The notes beneath the pieces are model-generated. The model was not told the DNA's origin. It ran no database searches and saw only the letters and a program-made list of their open reading frames with translations. Below are positions 42,457 to 50,547 of a DNA stretch of 64,000 bases, in pieces. The DNA comes from Rosistilla ulvae (GTDB taxonomy: Bacteria; Planctomycetota; Planctomycetia; Pirellulales; Pirellulaceae). The stretch spans positions 6,139,798 through 6,203,797 of the forward strand of contig NZ_CP036261.1 in assembly GCF_007741475.1 (NCBI RefSeq), given 5' to 3'. The position numbers and the translations under genes are program-made. The number at the start of each line of letters is the position of its first letter. Position 1 is the stretch's first letter.

Positions 42457-42831
42457 ATGAACAAAAAAATCACCATCGCCCTGACGATGCTGGCCGGCGT
42501 CGCGTTGGCATCGTCCAGCGCCGAAGCGGTCGACATCTACGGCCGCACCAATGTGCAAGCGATGAACTTTGCCGCAACGCGTCCGTGGCACAGCCATTAC
42601 CAGTACTCCAACTGGGGCACTCCGGTTGCGATGATTGTGCCACCGACGGCGCACATGCAGACAAATTATTCATGGGGCGTCAGCCAGAATCTGTCGTACC
42701 CGATCCATCACCAATTCAACCGCAACATGCCGCAACCGATGGGTGTCCCTTACGGTCAGTTCCGCCCGACGCCGCACTGGCCAAGCCACACCGATCAATT
42801 TGGGGTCCACTACATTCGTGGCCCTTGGTAA
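42457..42831 (+). CDS. Small secreted Pro/His/Tyr-rich protein
   Basis: A 124-residue exported protein. The ATG of M-N-K-K-I-T-I-A-L opens a signal peptide cleaved near S-S-A-E-A-V (about 26). The mature part is rich in Pro, His, Asn, Tyr and Trp (H-S-H-Y-Q-Y-S-N-W-G, P-I-H-H-Q-F-N-R-N). No family was recognised. It lies 101 bases after the preceding secreted protein gene and is followed by a terminator. Confidence 0.68.
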   Translation: MNKKITIALTMLAGVALASSSAEAVDIYGRTNVQAMNFAATRPWHSHYQYSNWGTPVAMIVPPTAHMQTNYSWGVSQNLSYPIHHQFNRNMPQPMGVPYGQFRPTPHWPSHTDQFGVHYIRGPW

Positions 42832-42885
42832 CGGATGAAGCGAAATCGGCGAGCGTGCTTGCGGTTGCCAATGCTTGACAAAACT

Positions 42886-42927
42886 AAAAAACGGCTCGAG
42901 AGATGTTTCCATCCTCGAGCCGTTTTT
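42886..42927. terminator. Bidirectional intrinsic terminator
   Basis: AAAAACGGCTCGAG and CTCGAGCCGTTTTT form a stem around a 13-base loop between convergent genes (plus gene ends 42831, minus gene ends 42999). There is a T-run after the stem in both directions, so it can stop transcription both ways. Confidence 0.85.
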
Positions 42928-42998
42928 CGTTGGGTAATCTTCGAATCTCGATAAACTGCCACGCCGCCTCGCGTTGGCTTTCTCCGTTCGCTCGGCAA

Positions 42999-44321
42999 CT
43001 ATTCGTCTTCTGATTCGCTAGGCTTTTCCGCGGTCGGCGACTTGGAGGTGGCACCCGCTTCCGCTTTGTCGGTCGCCGCCTCTTCCGCCAACTTGGGATC
43101 AAAAGGCTCGTGTTGTTGATACAACGCGAGCACCTTTTCGGCATACGGCTTGCGATCTTCCGGAGCCATCTCGAGCACCTTCTCCTGCCATCCGATCGCT
43201 TCCTCGAACTGTTCGTCGGCCGCAAGCGCCGCTGCCATGGCTGCCAAGTCGCTGATGATGGCAAAGTTGTTCAGTTCTCCCGCCTTGGTCGCTGCTTTAA
43301 TCGCGACGCTTGCGTTGCCCAATTTTGGATCGTTGGCGATGACTAACAACCAAGCTTTATTCTGATAGGCCAACGCGTAATCGGGCGCAAGCTCGATCGC
43401 TTTGTTGTAATCGGCCAATGCTTCGGCCATCTTCCCAAGCTGTTGAAGATTGAAGCCGCGGTTGTTGTAGGCGGCTGCGGCCCGAGGTTCGATCTCGATC
43501 ACCGCGGCAAAATCTTCCACAGCCCGCTCGTGGTCGGCTTGTTGAAAGTGGACAAACCCGCGACTCATCAATGCAGAAACATTTTCAGGGCTCAGCTCGA
43601 TCGCTTTGTCAAAGTCAGCCACCGCTTGTTCCAGGTTCCCGCTCAATTTGTGCGCCACCGCTCGCTGTTGATACGCGCTGGCCAGTTCCGGTTTCCGCTG
43701 GATCACTTGGTCGTAATCGGCGATTGCGTCGGCAAATTTCTGCAGCGTCATATAGACCGCCGCGCGATTCAGCAGCGGCGAGAAATCTTTATTTTCGGTG
43801 TCCCGTTCCAACGCGGTCGTGTAGTCTTTGATCGCGTCTTCAAAGTCGCCCATCGCCGCATGAAACATCCCGCGGCTCGAATAAGCATGTGGCGCGTCGT
43901 ACCCCAACTTGATCGCCCGATCAAAATCATCCAGCGCCTTTTGGTTCTGTTTCAACGCCCACCAAGCGGAAGCTCGTAGAGTGAACAGCCGCCCGTCGGT
44001 CGGGTTCTCTTGGATCAGTTCGGTATAGATGTCAGCCGATTCGATGATCTTGACCGCGTTGACTTTCTCCACCACGCCCCGGTGGCCGTTGTAAGTCACG
44101 ATTAAATAGTTCTCGCCACGATCCTCGAGAACGGTCAACAGGTCTCCCTTCTCGATCGTGTCGACCAATTTGTCGCCCACCTGCAACTGCATCTGCGCCC
44201 GAGCAACGACTGGCTCAGAATGCTCTTGCGCAAACACGATGCTTGCGAACAAACTGCCCAGGATAAAACTGCTGGCCAGCAGGGCTAGGGTTCGGATCAA
44301 GCGGAACTTTGGGTTCGACAT
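42999..44321 (-). CDS. Exported TPR-repeat protein with SH3-like N-terminal domain
   Basis: A 440-residue protein starting at M-S-N-P-K-F-R; a TTG-initiated longer form is possible. A hydrophobic segment (about 8-30, ending F-A-Q) is a signal peptide or anchor. Residues about 38-85 resemble a bacterial SH3-like fold (V-G-D-K-L-V-D-T-I, L-T-V-L-E-D-R-G-E-N-Y-L-I-V). From about 95 to 320 there are six or seven TPR units with the A-x-x-D-Y-x-x-A-I-E-L-x-P pattern, and a further helical region to 400. The C-terminus is Glu/Ala/Lys-rich and disordered. A protein-binding scaffold role is inferred from the repeats. Confidence 0.85.
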   Translation of the reverse strand: MSNPKFRLIRTLALLASSFILGSLFASIVFAQEHSEPVVARAQMQLQVGDKLVDTIEKGDLLTVLEDRGENYLIVTYNGHRGVVEKVNAVKIIESADIYTELIQENPTDGRLFTLRASAWWALKQNQKALDDFDRAIKLGYDAPHAYSSRGMFHAAMGDFEDAIKDYTTALERDTENKDFSPLLNRAAVYMTLQKFADAIADYDQVIQRKPELASAYQQRAVAHKLSGNLEQAVADFDKAIELSPENVSALMSRGFVHFQQADHERAVEDFAAVIEIEPRAAAAYNNRGFNLQQLGKMAEALADYNKAIELAPDYALAYQNKAWLLVIANDPKLGNASVAIKAATKAGELNNFAIISDLAAMAAALAADEQFEEAIGWQEKVLEMAPEDRKPYAEKVLALYQQHEPFDPKLAEEAATDKAEAGATSKSPTAEKPSESEDE

Positions 44322-44712
44322 CGGTGTGGGTAGCTCCAGGAAACTCTGCGATCTTGCGTTTTTCAATCCAGACGCACCGCCGGCGCGTGCATCTAGGGAA
44401 AGATTAGGTCACAAAAACGCTCTCCTTTCCGCAAACCAAGTCGCCCCGCCGCCACGACATCGTGTTGCTAAAGTCAACGAAAACCAGGTGTTGTCGCATT
44501 CACACACCAAGAAAAGACGACCGAGGGGTAAAGAATGGAAACTTCGCCACTTATTCCTATCTTTCCTGTTCTGCCGAACATTCGGGTTAAATATACTGAC
44601 ACGCGGTCATATTTCAGGATTTCCCAGCGCGGCTCCCCCTCCGCGCTAGATCCGTTCGCAGAAAACGAAGCCGAACGCACACACGTTCACACGTCGCTTG
44701 GAGACAAAAAGA
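44322..44712. other. Divergent intergenic region upstream of the second YTV gene
   Basis: A 391-base spacer between the TPR gene (minus) and the YTV gene (plus). It includes a locally AT-rich stretch near 44585-44615 that could carry the YTV promoter. Small open frames on both strands have no support. Confidence 0.4.
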
Positions 44713-46452
44713 ATGAACTCTCGATTATCGTTGGCAGCCGCGATGCTCATGCTGTTGAGCTTCGTATCGTCGGCAACCGCCGGACGCCCGTGTATTCCGT
44801 GTGGCGGATGCACCGACCCTTGCGCCGGCGGTGGCTTTGCCGTCGCCCCTGGCTGCGGCACAAACGTCGGCTACGCGACTCAGCCCAGCATCGGATACGC
44901 GGCTCCCCAACAGGACGCCGGTTGCGCGATCAACAGCTACGCCCCCGCTGCCGTTCCTGCGACACAACCGCTGTGCGGACCGATGACCATCGCCAAAGTC
45001 ATCATGGTGCCGACCTACGTCACCGAAACGCGTGCCCAACCGACAACCGAATATCGCGACGAAGTTCGGCATCGCACGAAAACGACCTATCGCACCGTAC
45101 CGGTTACCGAAACCAAGTACCGCACGCGAACCGTGATGCAGACCAAGACCGAAAGCAAAACGGTCAACTACACCGAACTTGTCGCTCAAACCGACATGAA
45201 GACGATGGAGCAAACGCACACCGTGCCGGTTTGGAACGAAGTTCCCGAAACCTACACCGTCCGCGTCCCTCAGATCGTCGAGCGTGAAGAGAGCTACACC
45301 GTCAGCGTTCCTCAACTGACCGACGAAGAGTTCACCTACACCGTGAACGTTCCCGTTCCGCAAACCGAAACCAAAATGCAAACGGTGACCAACGCCGTCC
45401 CCGTCGTCAAACGACGCGTGATCAACATCGATGTTCCCGTCACCCGCACGCAAACCGTCACCAAAGACTACGGTCATTGGGAAACCCAAGTCGACGAAGT
45501 GATCGCGGCTCCAGCGCCAGTGGCTGTCCAAAGCTCCGCCCCAGGCTGTTACAGCTCGAACGGTTCGGTCTCCAACCTGGGCGGCTGCGGTTCATACGGT
45601 GGCTGTGGATCGGGCGGTTACGCCAGTTCATGTGGCTCGCGTCAGTGCGGCAACTGCAGTGCGTGCCAAGCCCGCAGCTGCGGTGGTTGCCAATCGACCG
45701 CCAGCTCCCACCAGGCTTCGGGAAACTGTGGCAATGGTTGCGGCGGACAAGTAATCGGTGGGCAAAGCGTTGCGGCGACACAAACCGTCACCCGCCGCGT
45801 TTGGGTTCCGAATATCCAAACCGAAGAAGTCCCTGTGGTTGAAATGCAATCGCAACAACACGAAGTCAGCTACACGGTTTACGAAGAACAACATCAACAG
45901 ATCCCTTACGAGTGCACGTATCTGGTCTACCAACCCGAACAACGCACTGGGATTCGCAAGGTCGTTCAATACGTTGACGAAACGCGAACTCGCCCTCGCA
46001 AGGTTGTCGAATACACGGAAGAGACCCGCCAACGAACCCGCCGCGAACTGTCGTTCAAAGAAGAGGTGCGAACCGAAAACTATCCCGTCGTTTCGTATCA
46101 CCCCGTGCAGAAGACCAAAGAAATCTCGTACACGGTGAACGTTCCCGAGGTCCTGACCGAAGCGTATGAGACCACGCGTTACGATCGCGTTGCCGAAGAA
46201 TCGGTCGAACAGTACACCGTCCGAGTTCCTTTCACCAGCATGCGTGAAGTGACCGTACAGGTCTGCAAAATGGTACCGAAGGTCGTCGAAGAGACCGTCT
46301 ATCCTTGCGGTCAGGTTTCCCAAGCCGGCGCTGCCAGCTACGGCTGCCAAGGCAATGGCGTTGGTGGCGGATGTGCTCCAGCAGGCAACTGCGACAGCGG
46401 TTGCGGAGCGGCAGGCTGCAGCGGCGGTTGCGGATCCGCCGGTTGCAACTAA
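44713..46452 (+). CDS. Cysteine-rich YTV-type surface protein
   Basis: A 579-residue exported protein. The ATG of M-N-S-R-L-S-L opens the signal peptide (cleavage near A-T-A-G, about 24). A Cys/Gly-rich segment follows (25-80). Residues about 95-260 are YTV repeats (E-T-Y-T-V-R-V-P-Q, E-F-T-Y-T-V-N-V-P). A Cys/Gly/Ser-rich block at about 275-355 is followed by a second YTV block (about 360-530) and a Cys/Gly-rich C-terminus ending G-C-N. Many C-G-G-C and G-C-G units suggest extensive disulfide cross-linking. A cell-wall structural role is known for the family only by proteome location. Its own terminator follows at 46482. Confidence 0.82.
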   Translation: MNSRLSLAAAMLMLLSFVSSATAGRPCIPCGGCTDPCAGGGFAVAPGCGTNVGYATQPSIGYAAPQQDAGCAINSYAPAAVPATQPLCGPMTIAKVIMVPTYVTETRAQPTTEYRDEVRHRTKTTYRTVPVTETKYRTRTVMQTKTESKTVNYTELVAQTDMKTMEQTHTVPVWNEVPETYTVRVPQIVEREESYTVSVPQLTDEEFTYTVNVPVPQTETKMQTVTNAVPVVKRRVINIDVPVTRTQTVTKDYGHWETQVDEVIAAPAPVAVQSSAPGCYSSNGSVSNLGGCGSYGGCGSGGYASSCGSRQCGNCSACQARSCGGCQSTASSHQASGNCGNGCGGQVIGGQSVAATQTVTRRVWVPNIQTEEVPVVEMQSQQHEVSYTVYEEQHQQIPYECTYLVYQPEQRTGIRKVVQYVDETRTRPRKVVEYTEETRQRTRRELSFKEEVRTENYPVVSYHPVQKTKEISYTVNVPEVLTEAYETTRYDRVAEESVEQYTVRVPFTSMREVTVQVCKMVPKVVEETVYPCGQVSQAGAASYGCQGNGVGGGCAPAGNCDSGCGAAGCSGGCGSAGCN

Positions 46453-46481
46453 GCAACGCCCTTCAAGTTTGATAACTCCTG

Positions 46482-46516
46482 ACGGGAATGCGCTCTTCGG
46501 ACGCATTCCCGTTTTT
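46482..46516 (+). terminator. Intrinsic terminator after the YTV gene
   Basis: An 11-bp perfect stem (ACGGGAATGCG / CGCATTCCCGT) with a 9-base loop is followed by a run of five T beginning in the stem. It lies 30 bases after the YTV stop and before the convergent coiled-coil gene. Confidence 0.88.
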
Positions 46517-46571
46517 GTTGGAGTGGACGCCGTCGACGGAAAACGCCTGCGAAAAGACGACGGAGTTGCTT

Positions 46572-48341
46572 TTAAGCCGCGGCGCGGCTCGATTCGCCGT
46601 CGCTCGAATCGCTCGACGAATCGATGCTGATCGACATCGTCTCGTCTGCGTCTTGCTTGCCGCGAAACGCCAGCACATCTTGCGCTTGGCCGACCCAATT
46701 TTCCCGTTCGATCCGCCCCTTGAAGCTCAACAATTCGTTGAACGCCCAGACGTTGTACTCGTTCCAGTCGGCGATCTGCTGCAGACGGTAGACGCCCGCC
46801 TTCCGCAGACAGCGTTGGTTGACGTGCCCGATCCCGCGAACCACCGTCAGATCGTCGACGTAGCTGGGTCGCCGTGTGAAGACGACACCTAACGTCTCGT
46901 CCACGGTGACCGAAACGTTCCCATAAGTTCTCAGTGCCCGCAGGTAGGAAGTTGCCTTCGGTTTCACCGGCTCAGGCGTTCGCTCACCCGATTCGTCGGC
47001 CAATGTCAGCAACTCCTTGGCCTGCTCGCACCACTTCCCATCGCGGACGCATCCCAGTCGTCCCAACAGCCGCTCGAACTGACACTTCTCCCGATTGGTC
47101 CATTCGGCCATCTGTTCGAAACGGAACACGCCCGCTTCGTTCAGCTGGTCTTCCAAGCGACGGCTGACGCCAAAGATCTCAGTCAGATCGTCCGCATCGT
47201 CGGGGCGATGAACCACCGCGTCCAGCCGCGACTCGACATCGGCCAACTGGCGACGCAAGGCCGCGATTTGCGACTGGTCCTCGGCGCGGTCAGCCTCCGA
47301 TGCGGCGGCGGCAATTGCCAATTGATCCGCGACTTGGCCCACTTCCTGTTCGGCAGCATGCCCGTTTCGCAACGCTGCTTCGAGCTCGAATTCGACGGCG
47401 TGAAACTTCTCTTGGAGCTGGTCGCGTTCGGCCTGCAACTGGGCCAGCGTCTCATCGGTCTGGCGAACGGCATTCAATTTCGCAACCGTCGCCGTCTGCA
47501 ATTCGCGTAAATCCTCCAACAACGTGCCCCGCAGCTTCAGATCATCTTGAGCTTCTTGCAACTGTTCGGACAACCGTTCGCAGCGTTGCTCGCGTTCAAC
47601 GAGATTCGCCTGCGTCGATTCAAGCTGCTGCCGCAGCGTGGCCAGATGCCCACGCAAGCGATCGTATTCCCGATCGACTTGGTCCATCGAGACTTGCTCG
47701 TTTTCGGCGTCGGCCAACTGCTGGGTCAACTCAGCATATTGAGTTCGCAGCGCGCTGAGCTCTTGAGTGCTCTGCGTGTACCGTTCTTGAGCTGCTTTGG
47801 CATCATTGGCAGTCAGCGCCAGGGCGGCATCCAGCTTCGCAACTTGCTGACTCCAAGAGGTCACCATGCACTGGTGCCCCGCCTCCTGCTTGTCCGCAGC
47901 GATCTGTTGTTCGACATTCTTGGCTTCGGCATCCGCCAACCGTTTCTGTGTGTCGCCCAGTTGGCTTTTCGCTTCGGCCAGCTGGCTCTCTGTCTCGACC
48001 AGCCGGTGCTTCGTTTCGTCCAACTGGCGTTTTGCGTCGACCAGCTCCCCGTTTGCATTGCCCAGCTGCTTTTTCGTCTCGTCCAGCTGAGCTTCTCGCT
48101 GCAGCAGGCTGGTCTCATGAATCTCGCAAGCTTCCAACAACTCCGTTTGGTTTTCGAGCGATCGTTGATGCAGGTCGCGATATTCTGCGTAGATCTCGCT
48201 GCGATCCTGCCAGACAGCCGCCTTGTTGCGCCGCCACAACAATTGAGCCAGCCAGATCCCGATCCCTGCGAAATAGACCGCGGTTAGGAAACCGAGCCAC
48301 CCCAGGTGAGTCATCGCATAATCAAGACGCGCAATAAACAT
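46572..48341 (-). CDS. Membrane-anchored coiled-coil protein with two C-terminal HhH-like domains
   Basis: A 589-residue protein. One transmembrane helix lies near residues 12-35 (W-L-G-F-L-T-A-V-Y-F-A-G-I). Residues about 45-375 are an almost uninterrupted heptad coiled coil with repeated Q-L-x-E-T/A-K-x-Q-L segments. Two similar modules follow at about 385-440 (D-D-L-T-E-I-F-G-V-S, then L-N-E-A-G-V-F-R-F-E-Q-M-A-E-W) and 490-550 (D-D-L-T-V-V-R-G-I-G, then L-R-K-A-G-V-Y-R-L-Q-Q-I-A-D-W). These match the helix-hairpin-helix-like domain of COG3743 proteins. The C-terminus is Ser/Asp-rich. A small membrane protein gene lies 96 bases upstream. Tethering of DNA or ribosomes to the membrane is only a guess. 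Confidence 0.8.
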   Translation of the reverse strand: MFIARLDYAMTHLGWLGFLTAVYFAGIGIWLAQLLWRRNKAAVWQDRSEIYAEYRDLHQRSLENQTELLEACEIHETSLLQREAQLDETKKQLGNANGELVDAKRQLDETKHRLVETESQLAEAKSQLGDTQKRLADAEAKNVEQQIAADKQEAGHQCMVTSWSQQVAKLDAALALTANDAKAAQERYTQSTQELSALRTQYAELTQQLADAENEQVSMDQVDREYDRLRGHLATLRQQLESTQANLVEREQRCERLSEQLQEAQDDLKLRGTLLEDLRELQTATVAKLNAVRQTDETLAQLQAERDQLQEKFHAVEFELEAALRNGHAAEQEVGQVADQLAIAAAASEADRAEDQSQIAALRRQLADVESRLDAVVHRPDDADDLTEIFGVSRRLEDQLNEAGVFRFEQMAEWTNREKCQFERLLGRLGCVRDGKWCEQAKELLTLADESGERTPEPVKPKATSYLRALRTYGNVSVTVDETLGVVFTRRPSYVDDLTVVRGIGHVNQRCLRKAGVYRLQQIADWNEYNVWAFNELLSFKGRIERENWVGQAQDVLAFRGKQDADETMSISIDSSSDSSDGESSRAAA

Positions 48342-48437
48342 GGGAATTCAATCGTTGGGGAATAACGGAAACAAATGGCACTTTCAAAACAGCGAACAGA
48401 TCGATCCAAGCGGGCCTTGAAAATTTCGCCCGCCAGA

Positions 48438-48659
48438 TCAACTCAGCAGCGACGATTCGCGTTCCAATTGGGTTTGCTGATAGCAATCGGTTTCAAGCTG
48501 TTTGGCGATCGCATCGTTCTCGCGATCCAGATTGCGAACCTGCCGGCGGTTGCCCGACCACAACACCCACCCGACAGCGAGTCCCAGCACGAAAAAGAAG
48601 GCGGCCACATGCAACGCCGCCAAGTCGGGGTTCTTGCTGAAGTAGTAGATAGGATCCAT
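48438..48659 (-). CDS. Small single-pass membrane protein
   Basis: A 73-residue protein with a transmembrane helix at about 17-35 (A-A-F-F-F-V-L-G-L-A-V-G-W-V-L-W) followed by a charged helical tail (R-N-L-D-R-E-N-D-A-I-A-K-Q-L-E). The layout is a miniature of the downstream coiled-coil protein: N-out helix, then cytosolic coil. It is upstream of that gene on the same strand by 96 bases, so a shared transcript and interaction are plausible. No family was recognised. Confidence 0.6.
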   Translation of the reverse strand: MDPIYYFSKNPDLAALHVAAFFFVLGLAVGWVLWSGNRRQVRNLDRENDAIAKQLETDCYQQTQLERESSLLS

Positions 48660-49118
48660 CGCGCCAGCCTTTCCGAATCATGGATAACAACGCACGGCCG
48701 TCAGCTTGAACAAAAGACCAACGCCCGCCCTAATCCACTCAATCGGAATCCAAACACCGCTGATAACAGTTTCGATCAAGAAGTTTGCTCGATAAATCGA
48801 AAAAACACTCAACAAACGGCTTGGCCCCCCCAACGAATCGGACAACATCCAACGCCAGGCTTGCTAGCATCGCCCTCCGCTCGCCCGGGAATACCGCTGT
48901 GGGTGGGGAGACCGTCCGCGGCGGAGACAATCGACCTACGGGTCAACCACCTTCCCTTAACTACCAATAATTAGGCTCTCTTGGCTTGCATTGCCGGTCG
49001 GTCCCGCTTCGGTTATCACATCGAATCGACTACAATGCCCGATCCCCCCGGCGGTGCCAGGCAGCCGTCGGTCCGCGGTTTAACTATCCCCTTCAGTTCA
49101 AGAGCTCGATAGCGACCT
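48660..49118. other. Divergent intergenic region
   Basis: A 459-base gap between the small membrane protein gene (minus) and trkA (plus). Short frames on both strands near 48740-48970 overlap each other and have no SD or domain support. No RNA gene or repeat was identified. Confidence 0.45.
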
Positions 49119-50465
49119 ATGCAAGCGATCATCCTCGGTGCCGGAACGGTGGGAACTTGGATTGCCGATCTATTATGTCGCGCCCGACACAGCGTCACGG
49201 TGATCGACAGTAACCCCGAAGAGGTCCGGCGGATCAATGCCGAACTGGATGTCCGGGCGATCCACGGCAGCGGATCGCAGAGCACGGTCTTGTTCCAAGC
49301 CGACATTTGCGGAGCCGATATCTGTCTGGCGGTGACCGGCGACGATGAAGTCAATATCGTGGCGGCCAGCATGGCCAAGGCGCTTGGCGCGCGGCGGGCG
49401 ATCGCTCGAGTCTACGCTCCCGCGTTCCGCGACATGAGCACTTTCGATTACCAACAGCACTTCAACATCGATCGGCTGTTGAGTCTCGAGCAGCTCTCGG
49501 CGACCGAATTGGCTCGCAGTATTCGCAACCCGGGGTCGATCCCGTTGGAGCACTTTGCTCGCGGGCAATTGGAAGTCTACGAATTGACGGTGGCGATCAA
49601 AGCTCCCGCCGTCGGCAAACCGCTTCGCGAATTGAAGCTCAGCCACGGCGTGCGGATCGGTTCGATCTCGCGTCAAGGTCGACGTTGGATCGCCGGTGGT
49701 GAAGACGAGATCCACGCCGGCGATTCGATCAGCCTGATCGGATTCCCCAAAGACGTCGCCGAAGCCAGGGCTCAGTTCGCTCCCGAATCGACTCGCATCC
49801 CCCGTCGCAACGTGATCATCGCCGGCGGTGGCGAGACTGGATACCATCTGGCTCAATCGCTTAACAAGTCAGAGTACCGGATCTTGATCTTGGATGAAGA
49901 TCCGCAACGCTGCGAGCACCTCGCCACGCTGCTGCCATCGGCGACCGTGGTCACCGCCAACGCCAATCGCCGCTCGGTTTTGGAAGACGAAGGAGTCGGC
50001 AAGGCGGACTATTTTGTCGCCTGCACCGGCAACGATGAGAACAACATCATGGCGGGCGTCGAAGCGCGAGAACTCGGGGCGCACAAGGTGATGGCGGTCG
50101 TTGGCCGTCCCGACTATGCCAACGTCGTCGCCAAGCTGGGCATCGATGTGGCGGTCAGCGAACGCGATGCGGTCGCTCGTCAGGTGATGGGCTTCATGAA
50201 CGATGGCCCGATCATTTCGCAGAGTCAATTGCCCGAGGGATCGATCGGCGTCTACGAGATCGAAATCGACGAAGACGTTCCGGTCACCAAGGCTCCGCTG
50301 ATGCAATTGCCGCTGTCGGGCCGCTGCCTGATCGCCGCGATCATGCGCGACGGCTTTGTCCGTGTTCCGACGGCGAAAGACCAGCTGCGCCTCGGTGATG
50401 TAATCGTTGCCCTGATCGACCAGAATACGCTCGATTCCACGATCTCGCTGTTTAAAGTGGGATGA
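49119..50465 (+). CDS. trkA: Trk potassium transport regulator TrkA
   Basis: A 448-residue cytoplasmic regulator of Trk/Ktr potassium uptake. It has the duplicated RCK layout: an N-terminal Rossmann domain with G-A-G-T-V-G-T-W-I-A (7-16) and acidic D30-type residue (V-I-D-S-N-P), a first TrkA-C domain (about 140-225), a second Rossmann domain beginning I-I-A-G-G-G-E-T-G-Y (about 230) and a second TrkA-C domain (about 365-445). NAD(H) binding gates the channel subunit. No TrkH/TrkG gene is in the window. Length matches full-size TrkA. Confidence 0.94.
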   Translation: MQAIILGAGTVGTWIADLLCRARHSVTVIDSNPEEVRRINAELDVRAIHGSGSQSTVLFQADICGADICLAVTGDDEVNIVAASMAKALGARRAIARVYAPAFRDMSTFDYQQHFNIDRLLSLEQLSATELARSIRNPGSIPLEHFARGQLEVYELTVAIKAPAVGKPLRELKLSHGVRIGSISRQGRRWIAGGEDEIHAGDSISLIGFPKDVAEARAQFAPESTRIPRRNVIIAGGGETGYHLAQSLNKSEYRILILDEDPQRCEHLATLLPSATVVTANANRRSVLEDEGVGKADYFVACTGNDENNIMAGVEARELGAHKVMAVVGRPDYANVVAKLGIDVAVSERDAVARQVMGFMNDGPIISQSQLPEGSIGVYEIEIDEDVPVTKAPLMQLPLSGRCLIAAIMRDGFVRVPTAKDQLRLGDVIVALIDQNTLDSTISLFKVG

Positions 50466-50547
50466 TTCGTTATTGGCTCCGCGCGACGGATCAGAGTTCG
50501 CTGCTCAAACATTCCACTCGCGCCGCACTTCCTTCCAGGCACCTCCA

